10,564 nt of DNA, from contig CALMVM010000240.1 of the NCBI GenBank assembly GCA_937873255.1, positions 375 through 10,938 on the forward strand, read 5' to 3'. The notes under the pieces are model-generated. The model was not told where the DNA came from and searched no databases. It saw only the letters and a list, made by a program, of their open reading frames with translations. The position numbers were made by a program, and so were the translations under genes. The stretch comes from an uncultured Verrucomicrobiota bacterium (GTDB taxonomy: Bacteria; Verrucomicrobiota; Verrucomicrobiia; Chthoniobacterales; SZAS-18). Below, piece by piece: positions 1 through 5,941 of this stretch. Numbering within the stretch: position 1 is the stretch's first letter; the number at the start of each line of letters is the position of its first letter.

Positions 1-271
1 GGGCAGGAGCTGATTCCGCAGCAACCGGAGCGGCGGGACGACGTGAATACGATTTGTTCGCCGGTTTCTGAACGGGCTTTTGCACCGACTTGTTCTCTTT
101 GGGCAACTGCTTGACCACCCAGAACACGGCGCGGATGGCGAGGATGAGAGCAATCCAACGAAAATTCCAATACCACGGATGCTGCGGAGGTTGGTACGGA
201 GGGATATTGAACTGTCCAAGGGAATGGACGAGCCGCCCTAAATCAGACCCGATCTGCATGCCGTCATTCAT
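1..271 (-). CDS. Membrane-anchored hypothetical protein, 3' end beyond the left edge
   Basis: The minus strand is open from an ATG at 271 to the left edge, giving at least 90 residues with no stop. Residues 1-35 are polar and Pro/Gln-rich (IPPYQPPQ). Residues about 38-53 (RWIALILAIRAVFWVV) are hydrophobic with aromatic flanks and look like one membrane span, although they include one Arg. After that comes a Lys/Pro/Ala-rich stretch with a repeated VQKP unit (63-70), typical of an extracytoplasmic or cytoplasmic linker. The rest of the protein lies outside the window, so any domain it carries is unseen. The alternative plus-strand reading frame here is Cys/Arg/Trp-rich and lacks coding character, whereas this frame has a plausible membrane-protein composition. 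ATG at 259 is another possible start. No clear Shine-Dalgarno is visible. It is transcribed divergently from the XRE gene at 347. No family is recognised. Confidence 0.6.
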   Translation of the reverse strand, partial: MNDGMQIGSDLGRLVHSLGQFNIPPYQPPQHPWYWNFRWIALILAIRAVFWVVKQLPKENKSVQKPVQKPANKSYSRRPAAPVAAESAPA

Positions 272-300
272 ACAGGACGACTCATTTATCGGTCAATGAA

Positions 301-319
301 ATACCGTAAATTGGAGTAT
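301..319. promoter_or_regulatory. Operator-like dyad in the divergent intergenic region
   Basis: The 19-base segment has the symmetric form ATAC-N3-AA-N-TT-N3-GTAT: 12 of its 18 non-central bases obey twofold symmetry. It lies in the 75-base gap between the minus-strand membrane gene and the XRE gene, starting 46 bases and ending 28 bases upstream of the XRE start codon. That is where an autoregulatory XRE dimer would be expected to bind. No convincing -35/-10 pair was identified around it. The operator role is inferred from symmetry and position only. Confidence 0.3.
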
Positions 320-346
320 CCTTTTGTGGGGTGAAAGCTGGCGGCC

Positions 347-631
347 ATGGAGCCGTATCGCTTTTCGAAGACGATCTACAGCCCCATCCACGAACAGATG
401 CTCGACCTGCTGTTGGCCGCCAGGAAGAAGGCGGGGCTGACACAGGTTGAAGCGGCGGCACTACTCGGCTGCCGTCAGACGTTTCTGAGCAAGATCGAGC
501 GGGGTGAGCGTCGGGTCGACGTGGTCGAGTTCATCGTGATCTGTCGTGCGTACAAAGCCGATCCTTCCGGGATCATCAAAACGCTTTCCAGGCACCAATC
601 GCTTTCCCCGAGAGGGAAACGAGCCTCATAA
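347..631 (+). CDS. Small XRE/Cro-type helix-turn-helix regulator
   Basis: A 94-residue protein made almost entirely of one HTH_3 (Cro/C1) domain at about residues 18-73. It begins with an LLLAARKKAGLTQ helix, followed by the turn-recognition segment AAALLGCRQTFLSKIERGER and the closing helix with a VICRAY segment. This is the classic five-helix XRE fold with the S-K-I-E-R-G signature. The short basic tail (SPRGKRAS) has no ligand-binding or catalytic domain, so it is probably a stand-alone repressor or antitoxin-like regulator. The start is the first in-frame ATG, with no strong Shine-Dalgarno. Its 3' end overlaps the convergent DUF72 gene by 6 bases (626-631). A symmetric dyad sits just upstream at 301-319, so autoregulation is plausible. 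The regulated genes are unknown; the divergent membrane gene is the obvious candidate. No toxin gene is visible beside it. Confidence 0.9.
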   Translation: MEPYRFSKTIYSPIHEQMLDLLLAARKKAGLTQVEAAALLGCRQTFLSKIERGERRVDVVEFIVICRAYKADPSGIIKTLSRHQSLSPRGKRAS

Positions 632-1585
632 AAATTCGCCCTGTTTTTGTGATTTCGGTTGGCGGATATTTTGTCTCAGTCGCCCTCGCAGCCGCTCCGC
701 TGCCTTGGGAGCGAAGTCCCGGGCGTTGTTGTTAAAGACGACATGAACCTCGTCGGCTTCGGAGGCCAAGTGGCGCGCACGCTCGGCAACTTCTCCGAGT
801 TCATCATCGGAATAGTCGTAATTGAACCGCTCGGCCACGGTTTTGCCCGTCAGGTATGCCTTCGGATCGCGCCCGTGCAGACGCAGGTACGCCAGCCGGG
901 GATCGGTAATCGCGTCCACGGCGGGCATGATGGTGAAGTGTTTCGCATCAGCCGGTGGACCATCGATGCTGGCGAGTGTGACACACTGTTCCTTCAAAAA
1001 GGCAATGGTTTCGTCCCGGTGTCGCGTGTTGAGCCAATCGTGGTGGCGCAATTCAAGCACGATTCTGCGAGCATGCTTTCCCCGACCTCTCAATTGCCGC
1101 AGGAGAGATTCGAGCGCCGTCAGGTCTGTGGTGCGCGGGGCAAACCCGGGCGTCATCTGTAGGAGCAGAGCGCCAAGTTGGCCCGCCGCTTCCAGCGGGG
1201 CCAGAGCTTCAAGGAACCGGCCGGCCACTTCCTCTTCGAGCGTGGGTGTGAGGATCACGTTGCCCCGGTCGGTCGTCTCCACCTGATCCTGCAAATCCTT
1301 GGGCAGCGCGTCGGCCTTCGTCGCGTGGCGCGAAAGCAGGCGGTGACACTTCGCATCGAAGAGAAATCCCTCCGGCGTCTCGCGCACCCACTTCTCGCAC
1401 ATCTTCGCCGCCGGGATGGCGTAGAACGAACTGTTCAACTCGACGTAATCGAAGTGTTGCGCGTAGAACGCCAATCGTTGCCCCGCCGCCAATCCTTTAG
1501 GATACCACCCGGCCTTGACGAACTCGGGCTCGCTCCACGACGCCGTGCCCACCCGGATGGCAGCGGTCGGGTGCGAGTGGCTCAT
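626..1585 (-). CDS. DUF72 (YecE-family) protein
   Basis: A 319-residue protein with the hallmarks of the DUF72/YecE TIM-barrel family. These are the N-terminal strand VGTASWSEPEFVKAGWYP (12-29), the YVELNSSFYAIP motif (47-58), LELRHHDW in mid-protein, YLRLHGRD in the C-terminal third and FNNNARDFAPKAAERL near the end. The length agrees with the longer members of the family. The fold resembles metal-dependent endonuclease or isomerase barrels, but the biochemical role of the family is not established, so no reaction is assigned. The ATG at 1585 overlaps the last bases of the HD gene as it reads now (ATGA). In the frame-corrected version of that gene the stop lies 9 bases before this ATG. Either way the two genes are a tight operon, and genes of this family are often found in small housekeeping operons. 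The last codons overlap the XRE gene on the other strand. Confidence 0.93.
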   Translation of the reverse strand: MSHSHPTAAIRVGTASWSEPEFVKAGWYPKGLAAGQRLAFYAQHFDYVELNSSFYAIPAAKMCEKWVRETPEGFLFDAKCHRLLSRHATKADALPKDLQDQVETTDRGNVILTPTLEEEVAGRFLEALAPLEAAGQLGALLLQMTPGFAPRTTDLTALESLLRQLRGRGKHARRIVLELRHHDWLNTRHRDETIAFLKEQCVTLASIDGPPADAKHFTIMPAVDAITDPRLAYLRLHGRDPKAYLTGKTVAERFNYDYSDDELGEVAERARHLASEADEVHVVFNNNARDFAPKAAERLRGRLRQNIRQPKSQKQGEFL

Positions 1586-2181
1586 GCGATGGATTTACGC
1601 CCGAGCGGTGAGCGTTTCCAGGTCACCCACGGTGAGTTCCAATTCACGGCGCAACGGCGTGCTGCCGTACGCCAAGAACGCATCGCACAATGCCCGGTAG
1701 TACCAGAGCGTGCCTTCCCTGCCGCCGTTGAAGCGCGACCACAGGGCGTTCCCCACTTCACGGAAGTCTGCAGGATGGTCCGGGCATTATAGAGCTTGTC
1801 CGAAGCGGAAACGAGCAGCACGGAAGGCAGTGCCCCGGCGAGGTGGGCGATGTACCGCTCCTTGCGCTCGCGCCACGGCGGCTTGGGGACGGTTTCGGCG
1901 TCCGTGCAGCCTTCAATGATAGCCAGCACCTTGTCGCCGAACTCGGCACGAAGGTGCGCCCGCAGCTTGTCCGCCCCGCCGAAGCTCTCGGCCTGATCCT
2001 CGATGCTGTCGTGCAACAACGCGGCGATGAACTCGTCCTCGTCCGCACCGTGTTCCAGCGCGATGCTGCACACGCCGAGCAGGTGCCCGATGTAGGGCAA
2101 CTCGCCACCCTTGCGGAACTGATGACGATACAACCGCACGGCAAAGGCGAGCGCGTTCTCGAAGCGTGTGGTGATCTTCAT
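1582..2181 (-). CDS. HD-domain protein, small alarmone hydrolase-like, apparently frameshifted
   Basis: The first 138 codons encode an HD-superfamily phosphohydrolase of the RelA/SpoT-hydrolase/Mesh1 type. Visible are PYIGHLLGV with H33, ALLHDSIED with H57, D58, E61 and D62, then SDKLYNAR with D128 and N132. Together these are the metal- and nucleotide-binding residues of ppGpp hydrolases. There is no synthetase or regulatory domain, so the likely role is cytoplasmic hydrolysis of (p)ppGpp or a related nucleotide. After Q138 the reading frame becomes Arg/Ser/Thr/Trp-rich and loses family character. Adding one G after the CAG codon (between 1767 and 1768) restores a frame reading DFREVGNALWSRFNGGREG and onward to a TAA at 1595, for a 195-residue protein of normal length. 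The HD core is intact, so the gene is either a recent frameshift mutant or carries a sequencing error. It lies directly upstream of the DUF72 gene. A pyrophosphohydrolase for another nucleotide remains possible. Confidence 0.85.
   Translation of the reverse strand: MKITTRFENALAFAVRLYRHQFRKGGELPYIGHLLGVCSIALEHGADEDEFIAALLHDSIEDQAESFGGADKLRAHLRAEFGDKVLAIIEGCTDAETVPKPPWRERKERYIAHLAGALPSVLLVSASDKLYNARTILQTSVKWGTPCGRASTAAGKARSGTTGHCAMRSWRTAARRCAVNWNSPWVTWKRSPLGRKSIA
1767..1768 (-). other. Point of probable single-base loss in the HD gene
   Basis: Reading the minus strand, CTG CAG is followed by ACTTCCGTGAAG. One more G after CAG would give GAC TTC CGT GAA GTG GGG AAC GCC CTG TGG (DFREVGNALW). This continues open for 57 codons with the acidic, Leu-rich character of a real C-terminus and ends at 1595. 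The unshifted frame gives an odd Arg/Ser/Thr tail. No slippery heptamer is present, so programmed frameshifting is unlikely. Confidence 0.7.
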
Positions 2182-2301
2182 GGTCGGATCTTCGCGGAGC
2201 GAGTACTCACTTGCACCAGTCTGAACTTATCGCCGTGGGAACAGGGATGCCAGCCGCATCTGATCGCCGGAAGCGGCCGGGTGAATCGATCTCCCGTGCC
2301 T
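2182..2301 (-). other. 120-base spacer between the 239-residue gene and the HD gene
   Basis: The spacer is GC-rich and contains a short GCCG/CGGC stem (near 2266-2277), but no T-tract that would make it a terminator. No good promoter or Shine-Dalgarno for the HD gene was found; a weak GAAG lies about 8 bases before its ATG. The spacer and the end of the preceding gene differ in character from the body of that gene and could be a dispersed repeat or insertion remnant. This cannot be tested from one copy. Confidence 0.3.
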
Positions 2302-3021
2302 TCAACCCTCGAACCAGCGGAACATGCACGGCTTGGACAAACGGTGGCGGCCAAATGCATCCGCCAACCGCCTTGCCACCACGCAAGAACGGATGGACTC
2401 ACCTTGCCGGGGTTTCTGATCCTCGCCGTGAAGGGGCCACCGTTCCTGCCATGCTCGGAGCAGGAACTCGATGAGCTTCCGGGTCTGTGCGATCCCGATG
2501 CCATCGGCTCCTTCTGGGAGCAAGCGAGGCCAGCCGGGATGCATGGCGAGCGATCCGGTCTGAGCTTGAACGGCGGCTGCCCCAGCCGGTGACAGAACCG
2601 CCGCCGGATCAACCCGGCTGGCGTGCAGGTCACAGACAACGGCCAGCGAGGCCGGGGACAGTTCACCGCGCGAGAACGCCGCGCCCGCGCAGGAAACGAT
2701 GTCGCCGTCGTAGTCGTAGTCGTAGTCGCCCTTGTCGATCTTGACGCTGCACGTCGTCAACCCCTTCTCGTCAAGCAGGCCGTAGAAGAAGCCGAAGGGA
2801 TCGTCGCTCAGCGCCATGGTCGCCCGCACGGTCTTCGTCGCCAGGATCGTATCCACGGCACGGTGGCGCGACTCGTCCAGCGCCCATTCCACGAGGAAAT
2901 CTTTGGTGGACTTCCACTGCTGCCAGCCGGGATACGCCTCCTCGAAGACGGGCCAGCGCATCGCCAGTGCCGGGTCAAGGACGGTCCTGTCAAAAAGGAC
3001 GTACTCGTGGATGTTTGGCAT
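2302..3021 (-). CDS. Hypothetical protein with a DYDYDYDG repeat
   Basis: A 239-residue protein of no recognised family. It is soluble, with no signal peptide or membrane span. The N-terminal half is rich in Trp, Phe and acidic residues (RWPVFEEAYPGWQQW, 22-36). Residues 98-107 read GDYDYDYDGD, encoded by a hexamer repeat; the segment D101-Y-D103-Y-D105-G106-D107-I108 matches the start of an EF-hand or dockerin calcium loop but lacks the acidic residue at position 12. A predicted helix (QTRKLIEFLLRAWQERW, 179-195) follows. The last 40 residues are Arg- and Cys-rich and may not belong to the original protein. The start is well supported: AAGGGGG lies 6 bases upstream of the ATG. The gene heads the minus-strand group that continues into the HD and DUF72 genes, but the 120-base gap leaves shared transcription uncertain. 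Confidence 0.65.
   Translation of the reverse strand: MPNIHEYVLFDRTVLDPALAMRWPVFEEAYPGWQQWKSTKDFLVEWALDESRHRAVDTILATKTVRATMALSDDPFGFFYGLLDEKGLTTCSVKIDKGDYDYDYDGDIVSCAGAAFSRGELSPASLAVVCDLHASRVDPAAVLSPAGAAAVQAQTGSLAMHPGWPRLLPEGADGIGIAQTRKLIEFLLRAWQERWPLHGEDQKPRQGESIRSCVVARRLADAFGRHRLSKPCMFRWFEG
2701..2730. repeat. Hexamer tandem repeat, GTCGTA x3 flanked by GTCGCC
   Basis: Five hexamers in a row read GTCGCC, GTCGTA three times, then GTCGCC. The repeat is in frame with the 239-residue minus-strand gene and encodes alternating Asp and Tyr. A whole number of codons per unit means changes in copy number would lengthen or shorten the Asp-Tyr run without breaking the frame. Confidence 0.8.
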
Positions 3022-3151
3022 TGGTGACCCCCTTCATGAAATCAAACGCCGCAAGTAGCGCAAGGCCTCTTGTGCCTCGGCCAAAGTGCGGAATTTTACG
3101 CCACACTCCGAGCTTTTCCTCTGCCGAAGCCTGCGACATAGATTGTCCCGC
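3022..3151. promoter_or_regulatory. Divergent intergenic region before the second XRE gene
   Basis: This region should carry promoters for the XRE/monooxygenase pair and for the 239-residue gene. It contains an imperfect stem with CTCGG (3076-3080) and CCGAG (3108-3112) arms and AGTG/CACT inner pairs, followed by CTTTTCC, near an AT-rich core. That could be an operator or a weak terminator-like hairpin. No confident -35/-10 set is assigned. Confidence 0.3.
3028..3034 (-). promoter_or_regulatory. Shine-Dalgarno of the 239-residue gene
   Basis: AAGGGGG on the minus strand, 6 bases before the ATG at 3021. It fixes the start of that gene and overlaps by one base the TGA of the small upstream reading frame (3034-3036). 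Confidence 0.65.
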
Positions 3152-3153
3152 AT
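3034..3153 (-). CDS. Possible small ORF or gene remnant upstream of the 239-residue gene
   Basis: A 39-codon minus-strand frame from an ATG at 3153 to a TGA at 3034-3036. Its last 20 residues (KFRTLAEAQEALRYLRRLIS) have the Ala/Glu/Leu composition of a genuine amphipathic helix, unlike its Cys/Arg-rich start. The stop codon touches the Shine-Dalgarno of the 239-residue gene, as in translationally coupled operons. Either it is a short real protein, or it is the surviving 3' end of a longer gene whose front was replaced when the adjacent XRE gene arrived. Its first bases overlap the plus-strand XRE start, which argues against both starts being correct. No homolog is recognised. Confidence 0.25.
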   Translation of the reverse strand: MRDNLCRRLRQRKSSECGVKFRTLAEAQEALRYLRRLIS

Positions 3154-3556
3154 GACGCTACACGAACGCCTGCGATTATTGCGTGAAGAGATGGGCATGT
3201 CGCAAAAGGAGATTGCTGCGCAGGGGTTTGTATCGGCTTCAGAATGGGCAAAGCTGGAAGGTGGTCAGCGCTCGCCCAGCGACAAAACGCTCATGCGTCT
3301 GGTCAGTTGGTTGATCAGGGAAAAGCATCTCAGCATGAACAGAGCGCCGAGAGTTTTGGAGGAACTGCTCACGCTCAAACATTTGAGCAACAGCTCGGCG
3401 TTTGTCCGTCGCCTCGTACGCAACTATGCCGAAGATCTGTTCGAAGGCACATCTCTGCGCTTGGCCGAAGATCCCGCCGTCTACCGGCCGAAATCCCGTC
3501 GAAAGCCGACGCAGCCAAAGACGGCGCAACCAAATGTGAGCGGGCTTCAGAAATGA
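3152..3556 (+). CDS. XRE-type regulator, partner of the monooxygenase gene
   Basis: A 134-residue protein with an N-terminal HTH domain: LHERLRLLREEMGMSQKEIA, then the recognition segment with SEWAKLEGGQRSPS (about residues 1-58). The domain is followed by helical sequence (60-100) and a basic Pro/Lys/Thr-rich tail (KSRRKPTQPKTAQP). The family role is DNA-binding repression or activation. The start chosen is the ATG at 3152, one residue before the usual first helix. A GTG at 3086 would add 22 Cys/Arg/His-rich residues that look non-coding. The stop overlaps the ATG of the FAD monooxygenase (ATGA at 3553-3556), so the two are translationally coupled. The regulator probably controls its own operon, perhaps in response to the monooxygenase substrate. 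It has no visible ligand-binding domain, so sensing may need a partner. It is unrelated in detail to the XRE protein at 347. Confidence 0.85.
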   Translation: MTLHERLRLLREEMGMSQKEIAAQGFVSASEWAKLEGGQRSPSDKTLMRLVSWLIREKHLSMNRAPRVLEELLTLKHLSNSSAFVRRLVRNYAEDLFEGTSLRLAEDPAVYRPKSRRKPTQPKTAQPNVSGLQK

Positions 3557-4698
3557 ATGTGCTAATCATTGGAGGCTCGCTTTCCGGCCTCACCCTTGCG
3601 TTGGCGTGCGCCCATCGCGGGATAACCGCCTGCGTCCTAGAACAATCGGACGGCCCACGGCGTCGTGGCGGGACTTTGGGCGTGAATCGGGGACTGCTGA
3701 TGAAAGTCATCGGAAAAGGCGCACGTCACAATGATGCGGGTCGCTTTTTTCCCGTCTTGGCTGGCAGGCGCATGGCGGTTGCTTGGCAGAACCTTTACGG
3801 TTGGCTACACGCCGAGGCGAGGTGCCACCCAGCCGTTACCCTTGAAGCCGGGGTATCGGTGGTGGAGATCAACCAAGATAGGGACGGCGTGACCGCAGTC
3901 GCCGCCGATGGCCGACAGTTCTGGTCAGATCTGATTGTCGGTGCCGACGGGTACCAGAGTTTCGTTCGCAAGGTAATCAATCCCGGTGAGGCTGAGGCCG
4001 CGTACGCGGGATACTTGCTCTGGCGGGGCCTAGTCGATGAGACGGAACTGCCTCTGGATCGTCTTCCGGGTGACCACGAGGAGGTCGTGCTGGTCAACAA
4101 GGCAGGACACCGCTTGGTCGCCTACGCGGTTGCTGGCCCGAATGGCTCGCTGGTGGCGGGCGAACGCCTGCTCAGTTTCACCTGGTACGACGGTGGACAC
4201 AGTGACCTTCTTCGCACGTCGGGTTGTGTCAGTGGTTCGGGTTACGTTCTCCGCACCTTGGCCGAGGAAAACATCCACGCCGAGGCAAGCGACAAGCTCT
4301 GCGAATTGGCCCGCCGCATCTGGCCGGCCCCCTGGCGCTCAGTCATCATCCACGCGTTTGAACGTCGTCAGGCTTTTGCTACGCCGGTGGCTGAATATCT
4401 TCCGCGGCATCTGGTTCACGGCCGTCTGGCGATGATCGGCGATGCTGCCCATGTCGTTTCGCCGGTCATGGGCAAAGGCTTTCTCAGTGGCATCGGTGAC
4501 GCAGCTACTCTGGTAGAATGCCTCGTTCGCTACGCTGGCGACTCAGGTCGAGCGGTCCCGGCGGCACTTGCTGCCTATGAGCACCGACGACTGCCGGAGG
4601 CACATGCGCTAGTATCAACTTCACAGCAGTGGAGCCGGGATTTTGTTGGAGCATGGACTTCCGCCGCCCAACGACCTCGACCAAAAGCCGAGGTGTAA
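3553..4698 (+). CDS. FAD-dependent aromatic monooxygenase (group A flavoprotein)
   Basis: A 381-residue NAD(P)H- and O2-dependent flavoprotein hydroxylase of the PHBH/UbiH class. The Rossmann dinucleotide motif is a variant, IIGGSLSG (5-12), ending at E30. The DG motif is VGADGYQSFVR (129-139) and the second FAD-ribityl motif is MIGDAAHVVSPVMGKG (294-309). YAGYLLWRG (151-159), RLVAYAVAG (187-195) and LLSFTWY (206-212) recall 2,6-dihydroxypyridine 3-monooxygenase and relatives. Substrate is therefore likely a hydroxylated N-heterocycle or phenol, but this is family inference. The long open frame begins further left at 3244. The true start is the ATG at 3553, which gives the canonical beta strand MNVLIIGG and overlaps the stop of the XRE gene. 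Length matches the family. No ring-cleavage or transport gene is nearby, so it may act alone or in a tailoring or detoxification role. Confidence 0.92.
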   Translation: MNVLIIGGSLSGLTLALACAHRGITACVLEQSDGPRRRGGTLGVNRGLLMKVIGKGARHNDAGRFFPVLAGRRMAVAWQNLYGWLHAEARCHPAVTLEAGVSVVEINQDRDGVTAVAADGRQFWSDLIVGADGYQSFVRKVINPGEAEAAYAGYLLWRGLVDETELPLDRLPGDHEEVVLVNKAGHRLVAYAVAGPNGSLVAGERLLSFTWYDGGHSDLLRTSGCVSGSGYVLRTLAEENIHAEASDKLCELARRIWPAPWRSVIIHAFERRQAFATPVAEYLPRHLVHGRLAMIGDAAHVVSPVMGKGFLSGIGDAATLVECLVRYAGDSGRAVPAALAAYEHRRLPEAHALVSTSQQWSRDFVGAWTSAAQRPRPKAEV

Positions 4699-4715
4699 GG
4701 CACGAGAAATTAATT

Positions 4716-4731
4716 CGTCGGTTCGCCGATG
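4716..4731. other. UUCG-type hairpin after the monooxygenase gene
   Basis: CGTCGG-TTCG-CCGATG forms a 6-bp stem with one G-T pair closing a TTCG tetraloop, 17 bases after the monooxygenase stop. There is no T-tract on the plus strand, so it is not a classic intrinsic terminator. It could protect the 3' end of the transcript. Confidence 0.3.
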
Positions 4732-4791
4732 AAACTGCGTACACGCCGCCATGACCCTCAGTGCAAGCCAGTTTTAGGTTGCTGGATGCGC

Positions 4792-4797
4792 AGGGGG
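4792..4797 (+). promoter_or_regulatory. Shine-Dalgarno that decides the start of the S24-like gene
   Basis: AGGGGG lies 7 bases before the ATG at 4805 but only 1 base before the upstream in-frame GTG at 4799. This favours ATG 4805. Confidence 0.6.
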
Positions 4798-4804
4798 CGT
4801 GTGC

Positions 4805-5941
4805 ATGAAAAAATCACTCCCTACACCGGCTGTCCAAGATCAGGTCTTTTTGCCGTGCGAAAGTAAACGCCGTGGTGCTGCCAAGCCCCCACGGTTCGTC
4901 ACACGCTTGGCTCCGACGCTTTTAGGAAAATCCCGGGCGGTCAGCTACATTCCAGGCGAAAAGCCCCGCAAAGAACCATCTGTCCTCCCCCGGCTCTTCA
5001 TCCGGGGGCCCAACGGCGGCAGCATCAAGCTGGACTTAGGTGGGGTGGGCATAGGCTTCTCCAAGGCCGCCTTCGCGCATTTAGTGGCCGACCACTCTCT
5101 TCTGTCGCTGCATGTCTGCCCGGGAGACATCGCTTTGATCGAACCGGCCGTCCGGCGTGTCCACAACGGAAATCTGATGCTGTTGGAGATCAATGGTCAG
5201 CCGGTGATCCGGCGGCTTCGAAGGGAGAAACGTCTCTGGATGCTGGATTTGGTGGGCAGGGGCTCGGATGGATCGATTCCGTTCGCCGAGTTGGGAATCC
5301 AAGGCGTGGTAATTGGGTTCGTGCGCTTGTTCAACGAAATCAGGCCCGTCAGGTACGAGGGCACCGATGCGAACTTCAGCATGGGGTTTGAGGTTCCAGT
5401 CCCACCAAAAAAAAGATGGAAGCAGGCAGCATTTCTGGAAAATCCTTGCAGTCGCGTACGTCTAGCTCGGGGCGGGGCCGACCTCGGGCACCTCTTTTCT
5501 GTGAATGAACTCGGCGAGGAGAAGACAATACACGATCATGGCAGCAGGCCCGCAGGGTCAAAAGTACTGCAACCGGTGGCCATGACCTCGGTGTCTTCCT
5601 GTGCCACGGATCAGGACGCAGACAGCGCAGGCAAAGGGGGGAACAAACGTAGGAGTGGGCGTGCTAGGCAGCAGGAAAAGTTGCCGCCCGCTGATTCGCT
5701 CGATACCCTTCTGCGGGAGCGGGAACGTCTCAAGAGAGAAAACCTACGACTCCTCAGAGCAAATAACCGGTTGATCCGCCAAATGCTCGCCGACGATCAG
5801 GCCGCTTTGAGCCGCAAGCATATACCTCCTGCGGCATCGCACACCGACTCACCGGCCACTACAGATCTATCTACCCCGGCGTCCGGCCCGATAGGCGCTG
5901 AAGGTGCTCCAGTTCAGCGTCGATCTCGCTCTTCGAAGTGA
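4805..5941 (+). CDS. LexA/S24-fold-like protein with C-terminal coiled coil
   Basis: A 378-residue protein (ATG 4805). Residues about 60-176 resemble the C-terminal LexA/UmuD (S24) fold: a Ser at S98 ten residues before the PGD turn (D108), then VHNGNLMLLEINGQPVIRRL (119-138) and the closing IQGVVIGFVRLF (165-176). The catalytic Lys position is Arg (R136), so self-cleavage activity would be lost or altered. No helix-turn-helix is seen in the basic 60-residue N-terminus. The middle is low complexity. Residues about 298-336 (LDTLLRERERLKRENLRLLR and following) form a Leu/Arg/Glu heptad coiled coil suited to dimerisation, and the tail is Ser/Pro/Thr-rich and basic. It is probably a regulator or adaptor. 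The S24 assignment is by eye and moderate; the coding call is firm. It overlaps the convergent sigma gene by 71 bases. Confidence 0.8.
   Translation: MKKSLPTPAVQDQVFLPCESKRRGAAKPPRFVTRLAPTLLGKSRAVSYIPGEKPRKEPSVLPRLFIRGPNGGSIKLDLGGVGIGFSKAAFAHLVADHSLLSLHVCPGDIALIEPAVRRVHNGNLMLLEINGQPVIRRLRREKRLWMLDLVGRGSDGSIPFAELGIQGVVIGFVRLFNEIRPVRYEGTDANFSMGFEVPVPPKKRWKQAAFLENPCSRVRLARGGADLGHLFSVNELGEEKTIHDHGSRPAGSKVLQPVAMTSVSSCATDQDADSAGKGGNKRRSGRARQQEKLPPADSLDTLLRERERLKRENLRLLRANNRLIRQMLADDQAALSRKHIPPAASHTDSPATTDLSTPASGPIGAEGAPVQRRSRSSK

Noticed and set aside
90..299. 69-residue plus-strand frame at the left edge
   Set aside because: It is Cys/Trp/Arg-rich with no domain and antisense to the better-supported membrane protein reading off the left edge.
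1843..2592. 249-residue plus-strand open frame
   Set aside because: It is antisense to the HD gene and to the end of the 239-residue gene; the HD active-site motifs on the minus strand are decisive. Long antisense frames are expected in GC-rich DNA.
2178..2666. 162-residue minus-strand open frame overlapping the 239-residue gene
   Set aside because: It is Arg/Ser/Pro/Cys-rich with no motif, lies in another frame of the same strand, and its start lacks support; the 239-residue frame has a good Shine-Dalgarno and better composition.
3244..3552. Upstream extension of the monooxygenase frame
   Set aside because: It overlaps the XRE gene in another frame and precedes the beta strand that normally starts these flavoproteins. 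The ATG at 3553 gives the canonical N-terminus.
4716..4731. Intrinsic terminator after the monooxygenase gene
   Set aside because: The stem and TTCG loop are good, but no T-tract follows on the plus strand, so I list it only as a hairpin.
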